Source: Rhizobacter sp. SG703 (GTDB taxonomy: Bacteria; Pseudomonadota; Gammaproteobacteria; Burkholderiales; Burkholderiaceae_C). From it: 64,000 nt of DNA. The DNA is taken from NCBI RefSeq assembly GCF_012275445.1, contig NZ_JAAZQK010000001.1, positions 553,198 through 617,197 on the forward strand. Reading direction: 5' to 3'. The notes beneath the pieces are model-generated. The model saw only the letters and a list, made by a program, of their open reading frames with translations, was not told the origin of the DNA and made no database searches. The translations under genes were made by a program, and so were the position numbers. Shown one piece after another: positions 37,308 through 47,509 of this stretch (positions within the stretch are counted from its first letter, which is position 1; each line of letters starts with the position of its first letter).

Positions 37308-38075
37308 ATGAAAAGCAAAGAGGGCCAGACGCCGGCGATCCAGGTGCTGGAGCGCATGTTTTCGCTGCTGGACCTGCTGGCGTCCCACCAGGATCCGATC
37401 TCACTGAAGCTGATCAGCGAACAGACGGGGCTGCACCCGTCGACCGCGCACCGCATCCTCAACGACCTGACGGTCGGCCGCTATGTCGACCGGCCCGAGG
37501 CCGGCAGCTACCGCCTCGGCATGCGGCTGCTGGAACTGGGCAACCTGGTGAAGGCGCGCCTGGACGTGCGCGATGCCGCGCTCGGCCCGATGCGCGAACT
37601 CCACAAGCTGACGCACCAGCCGGTGAACCTGTCGATGCGCCAGGGCGACGAGATCGTCTACATCGAACGAACCTACAGCGAACGCTCCGGCATGCAGGTG
37701 GTCCGCGCGGTCGGCGGGCGAGCCCCGCTGCACCTGACGTCGGTCGGCAAGCTGTTCCTCGCGCACGACGACCCGCAACGCGTGCGGGCCTATGCGACCC
37801 GCACCGGCCTCGCCGGGCACACGCGCAACAGCATCACCGAGGTCGGCACGCTGGAGCGCGAGCTGTCGAAGGTGCTGCAGTACGGCACGGCGCGCGACGA
37901 CGAAGAGCTGGAACTGGGCGTGCGCTGCATGGCCGCCGGCATCCTGGACGACCAGGGGAAGCTGGTCGCGGGGCTGTCGATCTCGGCGCCGGCGGACCGG
38001 CTGGAAGAAGCCTGGCTCGAGCGGCTGAAGGCCACCGCGTCGCAGATCTCGTCTGCGCTGGGGCATCGCAGCTGA
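37308..38075 (+). CDS. IclR-family transcriptional regulator
   Basis: N-terminal winged helix (IQVLERMFSLLDLLASH, then SLKLISEQTGLHPSTAHRIL recognition helix, YRLGMRLLELG) and a C-terminal GAF-like effector domain (RAPLHLTSVGKLFLA, CMAAGILDDQGKLVAGLSIS). 255 residues from ATG 37308, preceded by GAGAG. IclR proteins sense small carboxylic or aromatic acids; the effector is unknown. The neighbouring inverted repeat suggests autoregulation. Genes on either side (hpnD, pbpG) are not typical IclR targets. Confidence 0.92.
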   Translation: MKSKEGQTPAIQVLERMFSLLDLLASHQDPISLKLISEQTGLHPSTAHRILNDLTVGRYVDRPEAGSYRLGMRLLELGNLVKARLDVRDAALGPMRELHKLTHQPVNLSMRQGDEIVYIERTYSERSGMQVVRAVGGRAPLHLTSVGKLFLAHDDPQRVRAYATRTGLAGHTRNSITEVGTLERELSKVLQYGTARDDEELELGVRCMAAGILDDQGKLVAGLSISAPADRLEEAWLERLKATASQISSALGHRS

Positions 38076-38076
38076 A

Positions 38077-38102
38077 AAAAGAAACCCGGATTGGCATCCG
38101 GG
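38077..38102 (-). terminator. terminator of pbpG
   Basis: CCCGGAT (38085-38091) and ATCCGGG (38096-38102), loop TGGC. On the minus strand it is followed by TTTCTTTTTT. It lies between converging genes iclR and pbpG and may serve both. Confidence 0.8.
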
Positions 38103-38117
38103 CTCAGTGCCGGGAAC

Positions 38118-39176
38118 TCAGGACGTCAGCTTCGGCACGTCGTGGACCACCGTGGTGGCCGCCGGCGCAACCACCGCCGGAACCGGTGCCAGCTGGTTCA
38201 CCCAGCGGCGGACGCGCTCCGCATCGCCGATCCGCGAATACTTGCCGGCCGAATCCAGGAACACCATGATCAGCTTGCGACCGGCCAGCTTGGCCTGCAT
38301 CACCAGGCAACGACCGGCTTCGGAGATGTAGCCGGTCTTCTGCACGCCGATCTCCCACTCGGGGCTGCGCACCAGGCCGTTGGTGGTGTGGAAAGCCTGC
38401 ATGCGCCGACCGACCATCACCTGGTATTCCGGCGAGGTCGACAGTTCGCTGATCAACGGACGCGTGCTCGCTTCCTTGACGAGCGACGCCAGGTCGTGCG
38501 CGCTCGACTGGTTGCGGCTGGACAGTCCGGTCGGCTCGACGTAGTGCGTGTCGTTCATGCCGAGTTCGACCGCCTTGCGGTTCATCGCGGCGACGAAAGC
38601 ATCGAGTCCGCCTGGATAGTGGCGCCCGAGCGCATGGGCCGCGCGGTTCTCGGACGACATCAGCGCCAGGTGAAGCATCTCTTCGCGCGTCAGCTGGGTG
38701 CCGACCGTCAGGCGCGAGCGGCTGCCCTTCTCGGTATCGACATCGTCCTGGGTGATCGTCAGCGTTTCATCCAGCGGCAGTTGGGCATCGGTGACGACGA
38801 CCGCCGTCATCAGCTTGGTCAGCGACGCGATCGGCAGCACGGCGGCGGAGTTCTTGCTGAACAGCACTTCATTGGTGTCCTGGTCCATCACCAGGGCCAC
38901 GCTGGATTTCAGTTCGAGCGGATCGACCGTGGTGTGCAGGCCGGCGATCTGGCCGAACGACGGGCGAGCCGGTACGAAGGCGACAGTGCGGACGCGCTTG
39001 CTGCGAGCGCTCTTGGACTTGACCGACGAGGCCTTGGCGCTGGCAGCGACCTTGCGCTTGGTGGGTTTGACGGTGCCGTCGGCGGCTACTGCGGCCAACG
39101 GGAGTGCAACTGCCGTGATCAACGTGACCAGACCGCGAATCATCGCCGATACCGAAACTTGCATCATTTTTGCCAC
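38118..39176 (-). CDS. pbpG: D-alanyl-D-alanine endopeptidase PBP7 (PbpG)
   Basis: Periplasmic low-molecular-mass penicillin-binding protein that cuts peptidoglycan cross-links. Signal peptide, then a basic Lys/Ser/Arg-rich linker (residues 37-65). The penicillin-binding motifs are all present: S118-L-T-K121, SSEN, and KTG in GVQKTGYISEAG. 352 residues. No class-defining C-terminal anchor is seen. The Ala/Pro/Val-rich tail is probably flexible. Confidence 0.94.
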   Translation of the reverse strand: MAKMMQVSVSAMIRGLVTLITAVALPLAAVAADGTVKPTKRKVAASAKASSVKSKSARSKRVRTVAFVPARPSFGQIAGLHTTVDPLELKSSVALVMDQDTNEVLFSKNSAAVLPIASLTKLMTAVVVTDAQLPLDETLTITQDDVDTEKGSRSRLTVGTQLTREEMLHLALMSSENRAAHALGRHYPGGLDAFVAAMNRKAVELGMNDTHYVEPTGLSSRNQSSAHDLASLVKEASTRPLISELSTSPEYQVMVGRRMQAFHTTNGLVRSPEWEIGVQKTGYISEAGRCLVMQAKLAGRKLIMVFLDSAGKYSRIGDAERVRRWVNQLAPVPAVVAPAATTVVHDVPKLTS

Positions 39177-39213
39177 AACAACCCCTTGACAGCCGCTGGC
39201 GCGAGTGTAGGTG

Positions 39214-39250
39214 AAAGAAAAAAAGCGCGCAAGATCAAAAACTTACGCGC
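39214..39250 (-). terminator. terminator of leuA
   Basis: GCGCGCAAG (39225-39233) pairs with CTTACGCGC (39242-39250), one wobble pair, loop ATCAAAAA. On the minus strand the stem is followed by a long T-rich run. It lies 59 bases past the leuA stop. Confidence 0.75.
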
Positions 39251-39308
39251 CCTTTCTCCTTCTGTACCTTAGGGTCTGTCAGGTCTGTGACAAAGTCATC
39301 AGATCGAC

Positions 39309-40850
39309 TTATCCCTGGGCAGCGACGCGTTCGCTCTTGCTGTGCAGCTTGTTCATGGCCGCGAGGTAGGCCTTGGCCGAAGCCACCACGATGTCCGGAT
39401 CAGACCCGACTCCGTTGACGACGCGGCCACCATGCTGCAGTCGAACCGTCACCTCGCCCTGAGATTCTGTGCTGCCCGACGTGATGGCATTGACCGAATA
39501 GAGGAGCATTTCGGCGCCACTTTGCAGCTTGGATTCGATGGCCTTCAAACTGGCGTCGACCGGGCCGTTGCCATCGCTCTCGGCATGGTGCTCGACGCCG
39601 CCGGCCGAAAAGGCGATCGTGGCGTGCGGCCGCTCGCCCATCTCGGAGTGCTGCGACAGCGCGAGCAACCGGTAATGCTCGCTCTCGGCCATCACCGCCT
39701 CGTCCATCACCAGCGCGAGGATGTCCTCGTCGAAGATGTCGCTCTTGCGGTCGGCCAGTTCCTTGAACTTCGCGAACGCGGCGTTGATGTCGGCCTCGGA
39801 CTCCATCGCGATGCCGAGTTCCTGCAGGCGCTGCTTGAAGGCGTTGCGCCCCGACAGCTTGCCCAGCACGATCTTGTTGGCCGACCAGCCCACGTCTTCG
39901 GCCCGCATGATTTCGTAGGTGTCGCGCGCCTTCAGCACGCCGTCCTGGTGGATGCCGGACGCATGGGCGAAGGCATTGGCGCCGACCACCGCCTTGTTCG
40001 GCTGCACGACGAAGCCGGTCGTCTGCGACACCAGGCGGGAGGCGGGCACGATCTGGCTCGCATCGATGCCGAGGTCGAGGCCGAAGTAGTCGCGCCGCGT
40101 CTTCACCGCCATCACGACCTCTTCGAGCGAGCAGTTGCCGGCACGCTCGCCCAGGCCGTTGATCGTGCACTCGATCTGCCGAGCGCCGCCGATCTTCACG
40201 CCCGCCAGCGAATTGGCAACCGCCATGCCAAGGTCGTTGTGGCAATGCACCGACCACACCGCCTTGTCGGCGTTCGGGATCCGCTGGCGCAGGTCCAGGA
40301 TGAAGTTGCCGTACAGCTCGGGGATCGCATAGCCGACGGTGTCGGGGATGTTGATCGTCGTCGCGCCTTCGGCGATCACCGCTTCGAGCACGCGGCAGAG
40401 AAAATCGGGGTCGGAGCGGTAGCCGTCTTCCGGCGAGAACTCGACGTCGCCGGTCAGGTTGCGCGCGAAGCGCGTCGACAGCCGCGCCTGCTCGAACACC
40501 TGGTCCGGCGTCATGCGCAGCTTCTTCTCCATGTGCAGCGCGCTGGTCGCGAGGAACAGGTGGATGCGCGTCGAGTTGCCGCCCTTCAGCGCCTCGGCGG
40601 CGCGTGCGATGTCGCGGTCGTTCGCACGCGCCAGCGAGCAGATGGTGCTGTCCTTCACCGCCTGGGCAATCGCCTTGACCGCTTCGAAGTCTCCATTCGA
40701 CGCCGCCGCAAAGCCGGCCTCGATCACGTCGACCTTCAGGCGCTCGAGCTGCCGGGCGATGCGAAGCTTCTCGTCCTTGGTCATCGAGGCGCCGGGCGAT
40801 TGCTCGCCGTCGCGCAAGGTGGTGTCGAAGATGATCAGTTTGTCGGTCAT
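39309..40850 (-). CDS. leuA: 2-isopropylmalate synthase, LeuA type 1
   Basis: First step of leucine synthesis: acetyl-CoA plus 2-oxoisovalerate gives 2-isopropylmalate. The DRE-TIM motif [16 protein letters not shown], the [19 protein letters not shown] segment with metal-binding HCHNDLGMA, and the C-terminal LeuA dimer/leucine-binding domain ([20 protein letters not shown]) are present. 513 residues, normal type 1 length. It follows the type 2 enzyme gene at 34 bases, so this operon encodes two forms of the same enzyme. Confidence 0.97.
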   Translation of the reverse strand: MTDKLIIFDTTLRDGEQSPGASMTKDEKLRIARQLERLKVDVIEAGFAAASNGDFEAVKAIAQAVKDSTICSLARANDRDIARAAEALKGGNSTRIHLFLATSALHMEKKLRMTPDQVFEQARLSTRFARNLTGDVEFSPEDGYRSDPDFLCRVLEAVIAEGATTINIPDTVGYAIPELYGNFILDLRQRIPNADKAVWSVHCHNDLGMAVANSLAGVKIGGARQIECTINGLGERAGNCSLEEVVMAVKTRRDYFGLDLGIDASQIVPASRLVSQTTGFVVQPNKAVVGANAFAHASGIHQDGVLKARDTYEIMRAEDVGWSANKIVLGKLSGRNAFKQRLQELGIAMESEADINAAFAKFKELADRKSDIFDEDILALVMDEAVMAESEHYRLLALSQHSEMGERPHATIAFSAGGVEHHAESDGNGPVDASLKAIESKLQSGAEMLLYSVNAITSGSTESQGEVTVRLQHGGRVVNGVGSDPDIVVASAKAYLAAMNKLHSKSERVAAQG

Positions 40851-40884
40851 GGGGACTCCTCGGTTCTGGTGGTCTGCATGGATC

Positions 40885-42579
40885 TTAGGCGAGCTCGGCG
40901 GCCTTGAAGGCGAGTTCGCCGCGGCGCAGCGCGCGCTGCAGGCCCGACACGATGGCCTTCAACGACGCGGAGACGATGTTGGCATCGATGCCGACACCGA
41001 ACAGCGTCGCTGCATCGCCGACGCGAAGCTCCAGGTAGGCGACAGCGCGTGCGTCGGCACCGCTGGCGATCGCATGCTCGTGGTAGTCGAGCACCCGCAC
41101 CGTAGCGGCCAGGTGCGCGTTGAGCGCGTTGACGAACGCGTCGATCGGCCCCGCACCATCGGCATCCAGCAGCAACTCGCGGTCGCCGAGGCGGACCGCG
41201 CCATGCAGGCGAACCGAGCCGCCCGCCTGCGCGGTGATCGCGGGCAGGTTCGAGCGCACGTCGCCTTCGTCGATGCCGTACTCGCCGCAGAAGACGGCCC
41301 ACAGGTCGGCGGCCGTCTGCTCCTTGCCGCTGTCGTCCATCACGCGCTGGACCACGCCACTGAATTCGATCTGCAGGCGGCGCGGCAGCTCCACGCCGTA
41401 CTCGGTCTCGAGCAGGTACGACACCCCGCCCTTGCCCGACTGGCTGTTGACGCGGATCACCGCGTCATAGCTACGACCGAGGTCGGCCGGGTCGATCGGC
41501 AGATACGGCACGTCCCACATGTCGGTCGGCTGGCGCTGCGCGAAGGCCTTCTTGATCGCATCCTGGTGCGAGCCGGAGAACGAGGTGTAGACCAGGTCGC
41601 CGGCATACGGATGCCGCGGGTGCACCGGCAGCTGGTTGCAATGCTCGACGCAACGGCGCACCTCGTCGATGTCCGAGAAATCGAGCCCCGGCGGGATGCC
41701 CTGCGTGTACAGGTTCAACGCGATGTTGACGAGGTCGACGTTGCCGGTGCGTTCGCCGTTGCCGAACAGGCAGCCCTCGATGCGTTCGGCGCCCGCCATC
41801 AGCGCGAGTTCGCCGGTCGCGGTGCCGGTGCCGCGGTCGTTGTGCGGATGCACCGACAGCACGATCGAATCGCGCCGCTCGAGGTGGCGATGCATCCACT
41901 CGATCATGTCGGCGAAGACGTTCGGCGTGCAACGCTCGATGGTGGTCGGCAGGTTGATGATGCACTTGCGCTGCGGCGTCGGCTGCCACACCGCCGTCAC
42001 CGCGTCGACGACACGCTTCGCGAACGGCAGCTCGGTGTCGGAGAAGGTCTCGGGCGAGTACTCGAAGCGCCAGTCGGTGCCGGGCTGGGCCGCGGCGCAT
42101 TCGTTGAACATCCGCGCATGCGCGGTCGCGAGTTCGACGACACCGTCCTCGTCGAGGCCGAGCACCACGCGGCGCATGCCCGGTGCCGTCGCGTTGTAGA
42201 GGTGGACCACCGCGCGGCGCGCGCCCTGCAGCGATTCAAAGGTGCGGCGGATCAGCGGCTCGCGGGCCTGCGTCAGCACCTGGATCGTCACGTCGTCGGG
42301 GATGCGGTCCTGCTCGATCAGCATCCGCACGAAATCGAAATCCGTCTGCGAGGCCGACGGAAAGCCGACCTCGATCTCCTTGAAGCCGACGCGCAGCAGC
42401 ATCTCGAACATGCGCAGCTTGCGTTGCACATCCATCGGCTCGATCAGCGCCTGGTTGCCATCGCGCAGGTCGGTGCTGAGCCAGATCGGCGCGTGAGCCA
42501 GCACGGCATCCGGCCAGCGGCGGTCGGGCAAGGCGACGGGTTTGAAGGCGCGGTACTTGGTGTTCGGTTGCTTCAGCAT
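40885..42579 (-). CDS. leuA2: 2-isopropylmalate synthase, LeuA type 2
   Basis: Start at ATG 42579, preceded by [26 protein letters not shown] and [17 protein letters not shown] are marks of the longer type 2 enzyme (564 residues) common in Actinobacteria and fungi and present in many proteobacteria. Metal ligands in [13 protein letters not shown]; the C-terminal regulatory domain is shorter and more divergent than in type 1. Same reaction as the downstream leuA but usually a different leucine sensitivity. Controlled by the leader peptide and attenuator upstream. Confidence 0.95.
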   Translation of the reverse strand: MLKQPNTKYRAFKPVALPDRRWPDAVLAHAPIWLSTDLRDGNQALIEPMDVQRKLRMFEMLLRVGFKEIEVGFPSASQTDFDFVRMLIEQDRIPDDVTIQVLTQAREPLIRRTFESLQGARRAVVHLYNATAPGMRRVVLGLDEDGVVELATAHARMFNECAAAQPGTDWRFEYSPETFSDTELPFAKRVVDAVTAVWQPTPQRKCIINLPTTIERCTPNVFADMIEWMHRHLERRDSIVLSVHPHNDRGTGTATGELALMAGAERIEGCLFGNGERTGNVDLVNIALNLYTQGIPPGLDFSDIDEVRRCVEHCNQLPVHPRHPYAGDLVYTSFSGSHQDAIKKAFAQRQPTDMWDVPYLPIDPADLGRSYDAVIRVNSQSGKGGVSYLLETEYGVELPRRLQIEFSGVVQRVMDDSGKEQTAADLWAVFCGEYGIDEGDVRSNLPAITAQAGGSVRLHGAVRLGDRELLLDADGAGPIDAFVNALNAHLAATVRVLDYHEHAIASGADARAVAYLELRVGDAATLFGVGIDANIVSASLKAIVSGLQRALRRGELAFKAAELA

Positions 42580-42620
42580 GGCGATCCCTTGAGAGTCGTG
42601 TGGCGCAACCTGCACTCCGA

Positions 42621-42658
42621 AAAGCAAAACGGCCCGCTGCAGGTTGCAATCGGGCCGT
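42621..42658 (-). terminator. attenuator hairpin in the leuA2 leader
   Basis: ACGGCCCG (42629-42636) pairs with CGGGCCGT (42651-42658), followed on the minus strand by TTTTGCTTTT: a typical rho-independent terminator 27 bases after the leader peptide stop. Its loop contains TGCAGGTTGC (42638-42647), the reverse complement of GCAACCTGCA (42605-42614), which lies just before leuA2. An alternative fold may thus compete with it. Confidence 0.85.
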
Positions 42659-42685
42659 TGAGACGAAAACGATGGACGTGAACGA

Positions 42686-42745
42686 TCAGCGCACCCGAGG
42701 TACTCCTAGGAATAGCGCTAGCGTGATCGTGGTGCGGAACGTCAT
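42686..42745 (-). CDS. leuL: leucine operon leader peptide (19 aa)
   Basis: Peptide [19 protein letters not shown]. Its three leucines are all encoded by CTA, a very rare Leu codon in this GC-rich DNA (neighbouring genes use CTG almost only), in the cluster CTA GCG CTA TTC CTA. This is the design of leucine attenuation leaders: ribosome stalling when charged tRNA-Leu is scarce prevents the downstream terminator. No ribosome site precedes it, and the predicted transcript start is only a few bases upstream, so it may be translated from a leaderless mRNA end. Confidence 0.88.
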   Translation of the reverse strand: MTFRTTITLALFLGVPRVR

Positions 42746-42753
42746 GGGGTGCG

Positions 42754-42781
42754 AATGTAGCATGCCTCGCCGTGCGGTCAA
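42754..42781 (-). promoter_or_regulatory. promoter of the leuL-leuA2-leuA transcript
   Basis: Minus-strand TTGACC (42781-42776) and TACATT (42759-42754) with a 16-base spacer. The -35 box overlaps the pssA stop codon. Initiation about seven bases downstream of the -10 would fall near 42747, next to the leader ATG at 42745. Confidence 0.65.
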
Positions 42782-43614
42782 CGGTGCAGGCCTTCTTCGT
42801 CGGGCTCGTCCATCGAGGTGGCGATCACGCTGACCGGCTTGCCCTTCTTGCGCTTCCAGGCATACACGCCATAGCCCGAGAGGCCGTAGATGACGAACAG
42901 CCCGAAGAACACCAGCGGCGGGTGCCAGGTGAACAGCGAGATGCCGAGCGCGATCGCGACGATCACGATGAACGGCACCGAGCGCTTGAAGCTGACGTCC
43001 TTGAAGCTGTAGAACGGCACGTTGGTCACCATCGTCAGGCCGGCATACAGCGTGAAGCCGAACGCCGTCCAGATCAGCCAAGCGCCCTCCTCGTCGACGA
43101 CGAAGCCCTGGTCGTTCATCAACCAGATGAAGCCCATCACCAGCGCTGCCGCAGCGGGACTCGGGAGCCCCTGGAAGAAGCGCTTGTCGACCACCTTCAG
43201 GTTCGTGTTGAAGCGCGCCAGGCGCAATGCCGCGCACGAGCAGTAGACGAACGCGGCGATCCAGCCCGGCTTGCCCAGGCCCTTCAGCGCCCATTCGTAG
43301 ACGATCAGCGCCGGCGCCGCGCCGAACGACACCATGTCCGACAGGCTGTCCATCTGCTCGCCGAAGGCACTCTGCGTGTTGGTCATGCGGGCGACGCGGC
43401 CGTCGAGGCTGTCGAGCACCATCGCGCAGAAGATGCCGATCGCCGATTGCTCGAACTGGCCGTTCATCGCCATCACGATGGCATAGAAGCCGCCGAACAG
43501 CGCCGCCAGCGTGAACAGGTTCGGCAGGATGTAGATGCCCTTGCGACGCCGCCGCACGGGCAGTTCATCGGCGTCGGGCAAGGGTTGGTCGCCGTCGTGC
43601 ACGTCGTCACTCAT
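42778..43614 (-). CDS. pssA: CDP-diacylglycerol-serine O-phosphatidyltransferase
   Basis: Integral membrane enzyme making phosphatidylserine, the precursor of phosphatidylethanolamine. The CDP-alcohol phosphotransferase motif is complete: DSLDGRVARMTNTQSAFGEQ followed by MDSLSD (D-G-x2-A-R-x8-G-x3-D-x3-D). About eight hydrophobic segments, basic N-terminus (PVRRRRKGIYILPN). 278 residues. In many Burkholderiales a phosphatidylserine decarboxylase gene stands beside it; here none is seen between ilvC and pssA. Confidence 0.95.
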   Translation of the reverse strand: MSDDVHDGDQPLPDADELPVRRRRKGIYILPNLFTLAALFGGFYAIVMAMNGQFEQSAIGIFCAMVLDSLDGRVARMTNTQSAFGEQMDSLSDMVSFGAAPALIVYEWALKGLGKPGWIAAFVYCSCAALRLARFNTNLKVVDKRFFQGLPSPAAAALVMGFIWLMNDQGFVVDEEGAWLIWTAFGFTLYAGLTMVTNVPFYSFKDVSFKRSVPFIVIVAIALGISLFTWHPPLVFFGLFVIYGLSGYGVYAWKRKKGKPVSVIATSMDEPDEEGLHR

Positions 43615-43682
43615 GGTCCGGACCGCGCAGCGGCCGAGGGGAAATGTTCATCGCGTGGAGGATACCGCAGCGCACCTGTGAA

Positions 43683-43715
43683 AAAGGGCCGCACGCGCGC
43701 GGCGTGCAGCCCTTT
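43683..43715 (-). terminator. terminator after ilvC
   Basis: AAAGGGC (43683-43689) plus GCACGC (43691-43696) pair with GCGTGC (43702-43707) plus GCCCTTT (43709-43715), one mismatch. The flanking A-run gives Ts on the minus strand. It lies 27 bases past the ilvC stop. Confidence 0.7.
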
Positions 43716-43742
43716 CCGGCAGGCTTCGCCCAGGCGGCCCGT

Positions 43743-44816
<1,074 letters not shown>

Positions 44817-45308
44817 TCAGACGCGCAGGATGCGCTCGCCGCGACCGATCCCGCTGGTGCCGGTGCGCACGGTTTCGAGAATGGCGCCGCGGTCGATCGC
44901 TTCGATGAAGGCATCGAGCTTGGACGCATCGCCAGTGAGTTCGATCGTGTAGCTCTTCTCGGTGACATCGATGATGCGGCCGCGGAAGATGTCCGCCATC
45001 CGCTTCATCTCTTCGCGTTCCTTGCCGACGGCGCGCACCTTGATGAGCATCAGCTCGCGTTCGGTGAAGGCGCCTTCGGTCAGGTCGACGACCTTGACCA
45101 CCTCGATCAGCCGGTTCAGGTGCTTGGTGATCTGCTCGATCACCTCGTCGGAGCCGGTGGTCACGATGGTCATGCGGGACAGCGAGGCATCCTCGGTCGG
45201 CGCGACCGTCAGGCTCTCGATGTTGTATCCGCGGGCGGAGAACAACGCGACGACGCGCGACAGCGCGCCCGGTTCGTTCTCGAGCAACAAGGCAATGATG
45301 TGTTTCAT
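44817..45308 (-). CDS. ilvN: acetolactate synthase small regulatory subunit
   Basis: Regulatory partner of IlvB. N-terminal ACT domain (MKHIIALLLENEPGALSRVV, SLTVAPTEDASLSRMTIV) that senses valine, and a C-terminal domain typical of IlvH/IlvN (FRGRIIDVTEKSYTIELTGD). 163 residues from ATG 45308. It lies 166 bases downstream of ilvB on the same strand. Confidence 0.96.
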   Translation of the reverse strand: MKHIIALLLENEPGALSRVVALFSARGYNIESLTVAPTEDASLSRMTIVTTGSDEVIEQITKHLNRLIEVVKVVDLTEGAFTERELMLIKVRAVGKEREEMKRMADIFRGRIIDVTEKSYTIELTGDASKLDAFIEAIDRGAILETVRTGTSGIGRGERILRV

Positions 45309-45474
45309 GGTCGTTGGAGCGCGCTCTTCAGACCGGCGGCGGTAACCGACGGGCCTTGGCCACGCTGTATCGATGATGGAAAGTTGAACCTCGAATGGTC
45401 GAAGCGGCGATCGTGCATTCCACCGGCGGTCGACGGCGCGCGGTGACGCGCCGCCCTGGCCGGTGTTCAGCACG

Positions 45475-47253
45475 TCACAGGTCTTCGGACCCCAGCAGCA
45501 TCTCGCTGATGCCCTTGCCCGCCTGGACCATCGGCCAGACGTTCTCGGTCGGATCGGTGCGAACGTCGAGGAACACCGTCCGGTCCTTCAGCTTGATCGC
45601 CTCGCGCAGCGCAGGCTCGACATCCGACGGCTTCTCGACCAGCAGGCCGACGTGGCCATAGGCCTCCGCGAGCTTGACGAAGTTCGGCAGCGCGTCCATG
45701 TAGCTGTGCGAGTAGCGGCCGCCGTAATCGAGCTCCTGCCATTGCCGCACCATGCCGAGGTAGCGGTTGTTCAGCGAGACGATCTTGACCGGCGTCTTGT
45801 ACTGCAGGCAGGTCGACAGCTCCTGGATGCACATCTGGATCGAGCCCTCGCCGGTGATGCAGAACACGTCGGCATCGGGCTTCGCGAGCTTGATGCCCAT
45901 CGCGTACGGCAGCCCGACGCCCATCGTGCCCAACCCGCCGGAATTGATCCAGCGGCGCGGCTCGTCGAACCGGTAGTACTGCGCGGCCCACATCTGGTGC
46001 TGGCCGACATCCGACGTGATGTAGGTGTCGCGGTCCTTCGTCAGCTCCCAGAGCTTCTCGACGACGGACTGCGGCTTGATGACGTCGGCGCTACCCTTGT
46101 AAGACAGGCACTCGCGCTTGCGCCATTCGTTGATCTGGCCCCACCAGGCCGACAGCGCCTGCACGTCGGGGCGCGCCTGGGCTTCGCGGATCTGGGCGAT
46201 CAACTCCTGCAGCACGTCCTTCACGTCGCCGACGATCGGGATGTCGACCTTGACGCGCTTCGAGATCGACGACGGGTCGATGTCGATGTGGACGATCTTG
46301 CGTTCGACGGACGCGAAATGCTTCGGGTTGCCGATCACGCGGTCATCGAAGCGCGCACCGACCGCCAGCAGGACGTCGCAGCTCTGCATCGTCATGTTGG
46401 CTTCGTAGGTGCCGTGCATGCCCAGCATGCCGAGGAACTTGGGGTCGCTGGCCGGGAACGAGCCCAGGCCCATCAGCGTGTTGGTGCACGGGTAGCCGAG
46501 CAGGTTGACCAGTTCGCGCAACTCGGCGGCCGCGTTGCCCAGCACGACGCCGCCGCCGGTGTAGATGTAAGGCCTCTTGGCGGCCAGCAGCAACTGCACC
46601 GCCTTGCGGATCTGCCCGCCGTGACCCTTGCGGACCGGGTTGTACGAGCGCATTTCGACGCTCTGCGGGTAGTGGAACGCGGTGGTCTTCTGCGACACAT
46701 CCTTCGGGATGTCGACCACCACCGGGCCGGGCCGGCCGGTGCGCGCGATGTGGAATGCCTTCTTCAGCGTGGTCGCGAGGTCGCGCACGTCCTTCACGAG
46801 GAAGTTGTGCTTGACGATCGGGCGGGTGATGCCGACGGTGTCGCACTCCTGGAAGGCGTCGAGGCCGATCGCCGGCGTCGGCACCTGCCCGGTGATGATC
46901 ACCATCGGGATCGAATCCATGTAGGCGGTCGCGATGCCGGTGATGGCATTCGTGACCCCCGGACCCGACGTGACCAGCGCGACGCCGACGTTGCCGGTGG
47001 CGCGGGCATAGCCGTCGGCCGCATGGACCGCCGCCTGTTCGTGGCGGACCAGCACGTGCTCGATGGTGTCCTGCTTGTATAGCGCGTCGTAGATGTAGAG
47101 GACGGCGCCGCCGGGGTAGCCCCAGAGGAACTTGACGTTCTCGGCCTGCAGGCAGCGGACGAGGATTTCGGAGCCGTTGGGCTCGGTGGAGGGAGAAGAA
47201 GGGTGCGGTTGTGCCGAAGCGGCACGCTTGATTTCCGCGGCAGACATGTCCAT
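45475..47253 (-). CDS. ilvB: acetolactate synthase large catalytic subunit
   Basis: ThDP- and FAD-dependent enzyme that makes 2-acetolactate or 2-aceto-2-hydroxybutyrate. ThDP glutamate in VRHEQAAVHAADGYARATG; FAD-binding central domain (LAVGARFDDRVIGN). The C-terminal ThDP motif reads GEGSIQM…LNNRYLGM, with Glu in place of the usual first Asp. Start 47253 (AAAGG six bases upstream); an alternative ATG at 47289 also has a strong AGGAAAGG site and would add 12 residues. The 256-base gap to the divergent sigma gene (47254-47509) holds a possible CATAAT -10 near 47400-47405 and no clear leader peptide. Confidence 0.96.
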   Translation of the reverse strand: MDMSAAEIKRAASAQPHPSSPSTEPNGSEILVRCLQAENVKFLWGYPGGAVLYIYDALYKQDTIEHVLVRHEQAAVHAADGYARATGNVGVALVTSGPGVTNAITGIATAYMDSIPMVIITGQVPTPAIGLDAFQECDTVGITRPIVKHNFLVKDVRDLATTLKKAFHIARTGRPGPVVVDIPKDVSQKTTAFHYPQSVEMRSYNPVRKGHGGQIRKAVQLLLAAKRPYIYTGGGVVLGNAAAELRELVNLLGYPCTNTLMGLGSFPASDPKFLGMLGMHGTYEANMTMQSCDVLLAVGARFDDRVIGNPKHFASVERKIVHIDIDPSSISKRVKVDIPIVGDVKDVLQELIAQIREAQARPDVQALSAWWGQINEWRKRECLSYKGSADVIKPQSVVEKLWELTKDRDTYITSDVGQHQMWAAQYYRFDEPRRWINSGGLGTMGVGLPYAMGIKLAKPDADVFCITGEGSIQMCIQELSTCLQYKTPVKIVSLNNRYLGMVRQWQELDYGGRYSHSYMDALPNFVKLAEAYGHVGLLVEKPSDVEPALREAIKLKDRTVFLDVRTDPTENVWPMVQAGKGISEMLLGSEDL

Positions 47254-47509
47254 GTTGAACCTTTGTGAATTTCTCTGACGAAAAACCATCGGTGCACCTT
47301 TCCTCGCCCTCGTGAGGCGGGTGTGGTACCTGCGCGGTCAAACACTGCAACGCCCGTGGTCGGGCAGCTGAGTCAAGACCGGAATGTTGTGCAACGGGCG
47401 ATTATGGCATCGCTTCGCATCGATCTCCGGCGAAGGGGACGCCTTGCCGGGAGGCAGTGAGATAATCCGCCCCGTTTTGGCAGGCTGGCTGGCCCGAGGC
47501 ACATCTCCC

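Noticed and set aside
47338-47390. An Ile/Val/Leu leader peptide before ilvB (frame reading HNIPVLTQLPDHGRCSV)
   Set aside because: It would need a TTG start without ribosome site, has only scattered branched-chain residues with common codons, and no terminator hairpin with T-tract follows.
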